Of a stretch of 14,131 nt of DNA, positions 13,690 through 14,131 are shown in pieces. This stretch comes from Gammaproteobacteria bacterium. Lineage in GTDB: Bacteria > Pseudomonadota > Gammaproteobacteria > UBA6429 > Thiohalophilaceae. The position numbers and the translations under genes are program-made. Position 1 is the stretch's first letter; each line of letters opens with the position of its first letter. The stretch is taken from positions 1-14,131 of the forward strand of contig JAHEDA010000040.1 in assembly GCA_024641445.1 (NCBI GenBank), in the 5' to 3' direction. The notes below the pieces were generated by a model that was given only the letters and a program-made list of their open reading frames with translations, was not told the DNA's origin and made no database searches.

Positions 13690-14131
13690 ATGGCAAATCG
13701 TCCGGTAAGACAATTTATCAAGGCTATGGCCGTGAGTGAGGGTGCGGGTGTTACCGTGCACCGTACCATCGGCACCCCGGCATTGCGCAATCTCGACCCC
13801 TTTTTAATGCTGGACCACTTCAGCAGTGACGACCCGGATGATTACATCGCCGGTTTCCCTGACCACCCACATCGTGGTTTCTGCACCTTCTCCTACATGC
13901 TCAATGGCCACATGCAGCACGGCGATAGCATGGGCAACACGGGGGATTTACGCCCCGGTGGGGCGCAGTGGATGAAGGCGGCCAGTGGAGTGATCCACTC
14001 CGAGATGCCACAGCAGAGCGAGGGCCTGATGCGTGGTTTTCAGCTCTGGATCAATCTGCCCGCGCAGGAAAAGATGAGCGCCCCAGCCTATCAGGAGTTT
14101 TCACCCGAGGCGATCCCGGAGGTGACGACCA
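13690..14131 (+). CDS. Pirin-family protein (N-terminal part, cut by window edge)
   Basis: The frame runs from ATG at 13690 to the window end without a stop, giving 147 residues of a cupin-fold pirin. Visible motifs are FLMLDHF (38-44), HPHRGF (59-64), NTGDLRPGGAQWM (83-95) and VIHSEMP (101-107). H59, H61, H103 and E105 correspond to the four iron ligands of pirins. Bacterial pirins are cytoplasmic iron proteins; some have quercetin-dioxygenase activity or modulate metabolism, but the role here is not set by the sequence. AGAAGGTAGGT precedes the ATG. It is divergent from the MarR operon; whether the shared 220-base region (13466-13689) also controls pirin through the MarR operator is open, since no clear forward promoter is seen. 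Confidence 0.93.
   Translation, partial: MANRPVRQFIKAMAVSEGAGVTVHRTIGTPALRNLDPFLMLDHFSSDDPDDYIAGFPDHPHRGFCTFSYMLNGHMQHGDSMGNTGDLRPGGAQWMKAASGVIHSEMPQQSEGLMRGFQLWINLPAQEKMSAPAYQEFSPEAIPEVTT

Overview
The window reads as chromosomal DNA of a free-living Gammaproteobacterium. The pointers are an EF-G of the second (FusB/FusA2-like) type, a HopJ-family protein, a pirin, Shine-Dalgarno-led small operons and many membrane signalling proteins. Base composition is roughly balanced and codon use looks even throughout. I see no transposase, integrase, tRNA, rRNA or CRISPR array. Species cannot be named from the sequence.

Layout, left to right. (1) 1-879 (-): N-terminal part of an EF-G paralogue, cut by the window edge, behind a leader with several hairpins. 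(2) 1144-1509 (-): a small two-helix membrane protein. (3) 1638-2132 (+): a compact SET-domain protein. (4) 2145-4319 (-): a CHASE-PAS histidine kinase that converges on the SET gene. (5) 4545-5325 (+): a tail-anchored coiled-coil membrane protein followed by a TerB-like protein. (6) 5601-10550 (+): a membrane GGDEF diguanylate cyclase, a PhnD-like periplasmic binding protein and a hybrid histidine kinase (sensor-HAMP-PAS-HisKA-HATPase-REC-Hpt). (7) 10556-12139 (-): an HD-GYP phosphodiesterase followed downstream by a HopJ-family protein. (8) 12334-13465 (-): a tight three-gene operon of a MarR regulator, a histidine-rich small membrane protein and an ICMT/PEMT-like membrane methyltransferase, controlled by a perfect 19-bp inverted repeat around a near-consensus sigma70 promoter. 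(9) 13690-14131 (+): the N-terminal part of a pirin-family protein, cut by the window edge.

The window is dominated by signalling. It holds one enzyme that makes c-di-GMP (GGEEF with an intact RxxD inhibitory site) and one that degrades it (HD-GYP with all motifs). It also has two sensor kinases but no stand-alone response regulator, so both must signal to regulators elsewhere. The most interesting candidate system is the cyclase/binding-protein/hybrid-kinase block. The binding protein has no ABC permease or ATPase beside it, and the periplasmic sensor regions of the cyclase and the kinase resemble each other. This suggests that one soluble periplasmic receptor feeds both a c-di-GMP output and a phosphorelay. 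The second clear regulatory object is the MarR operator/promoter.
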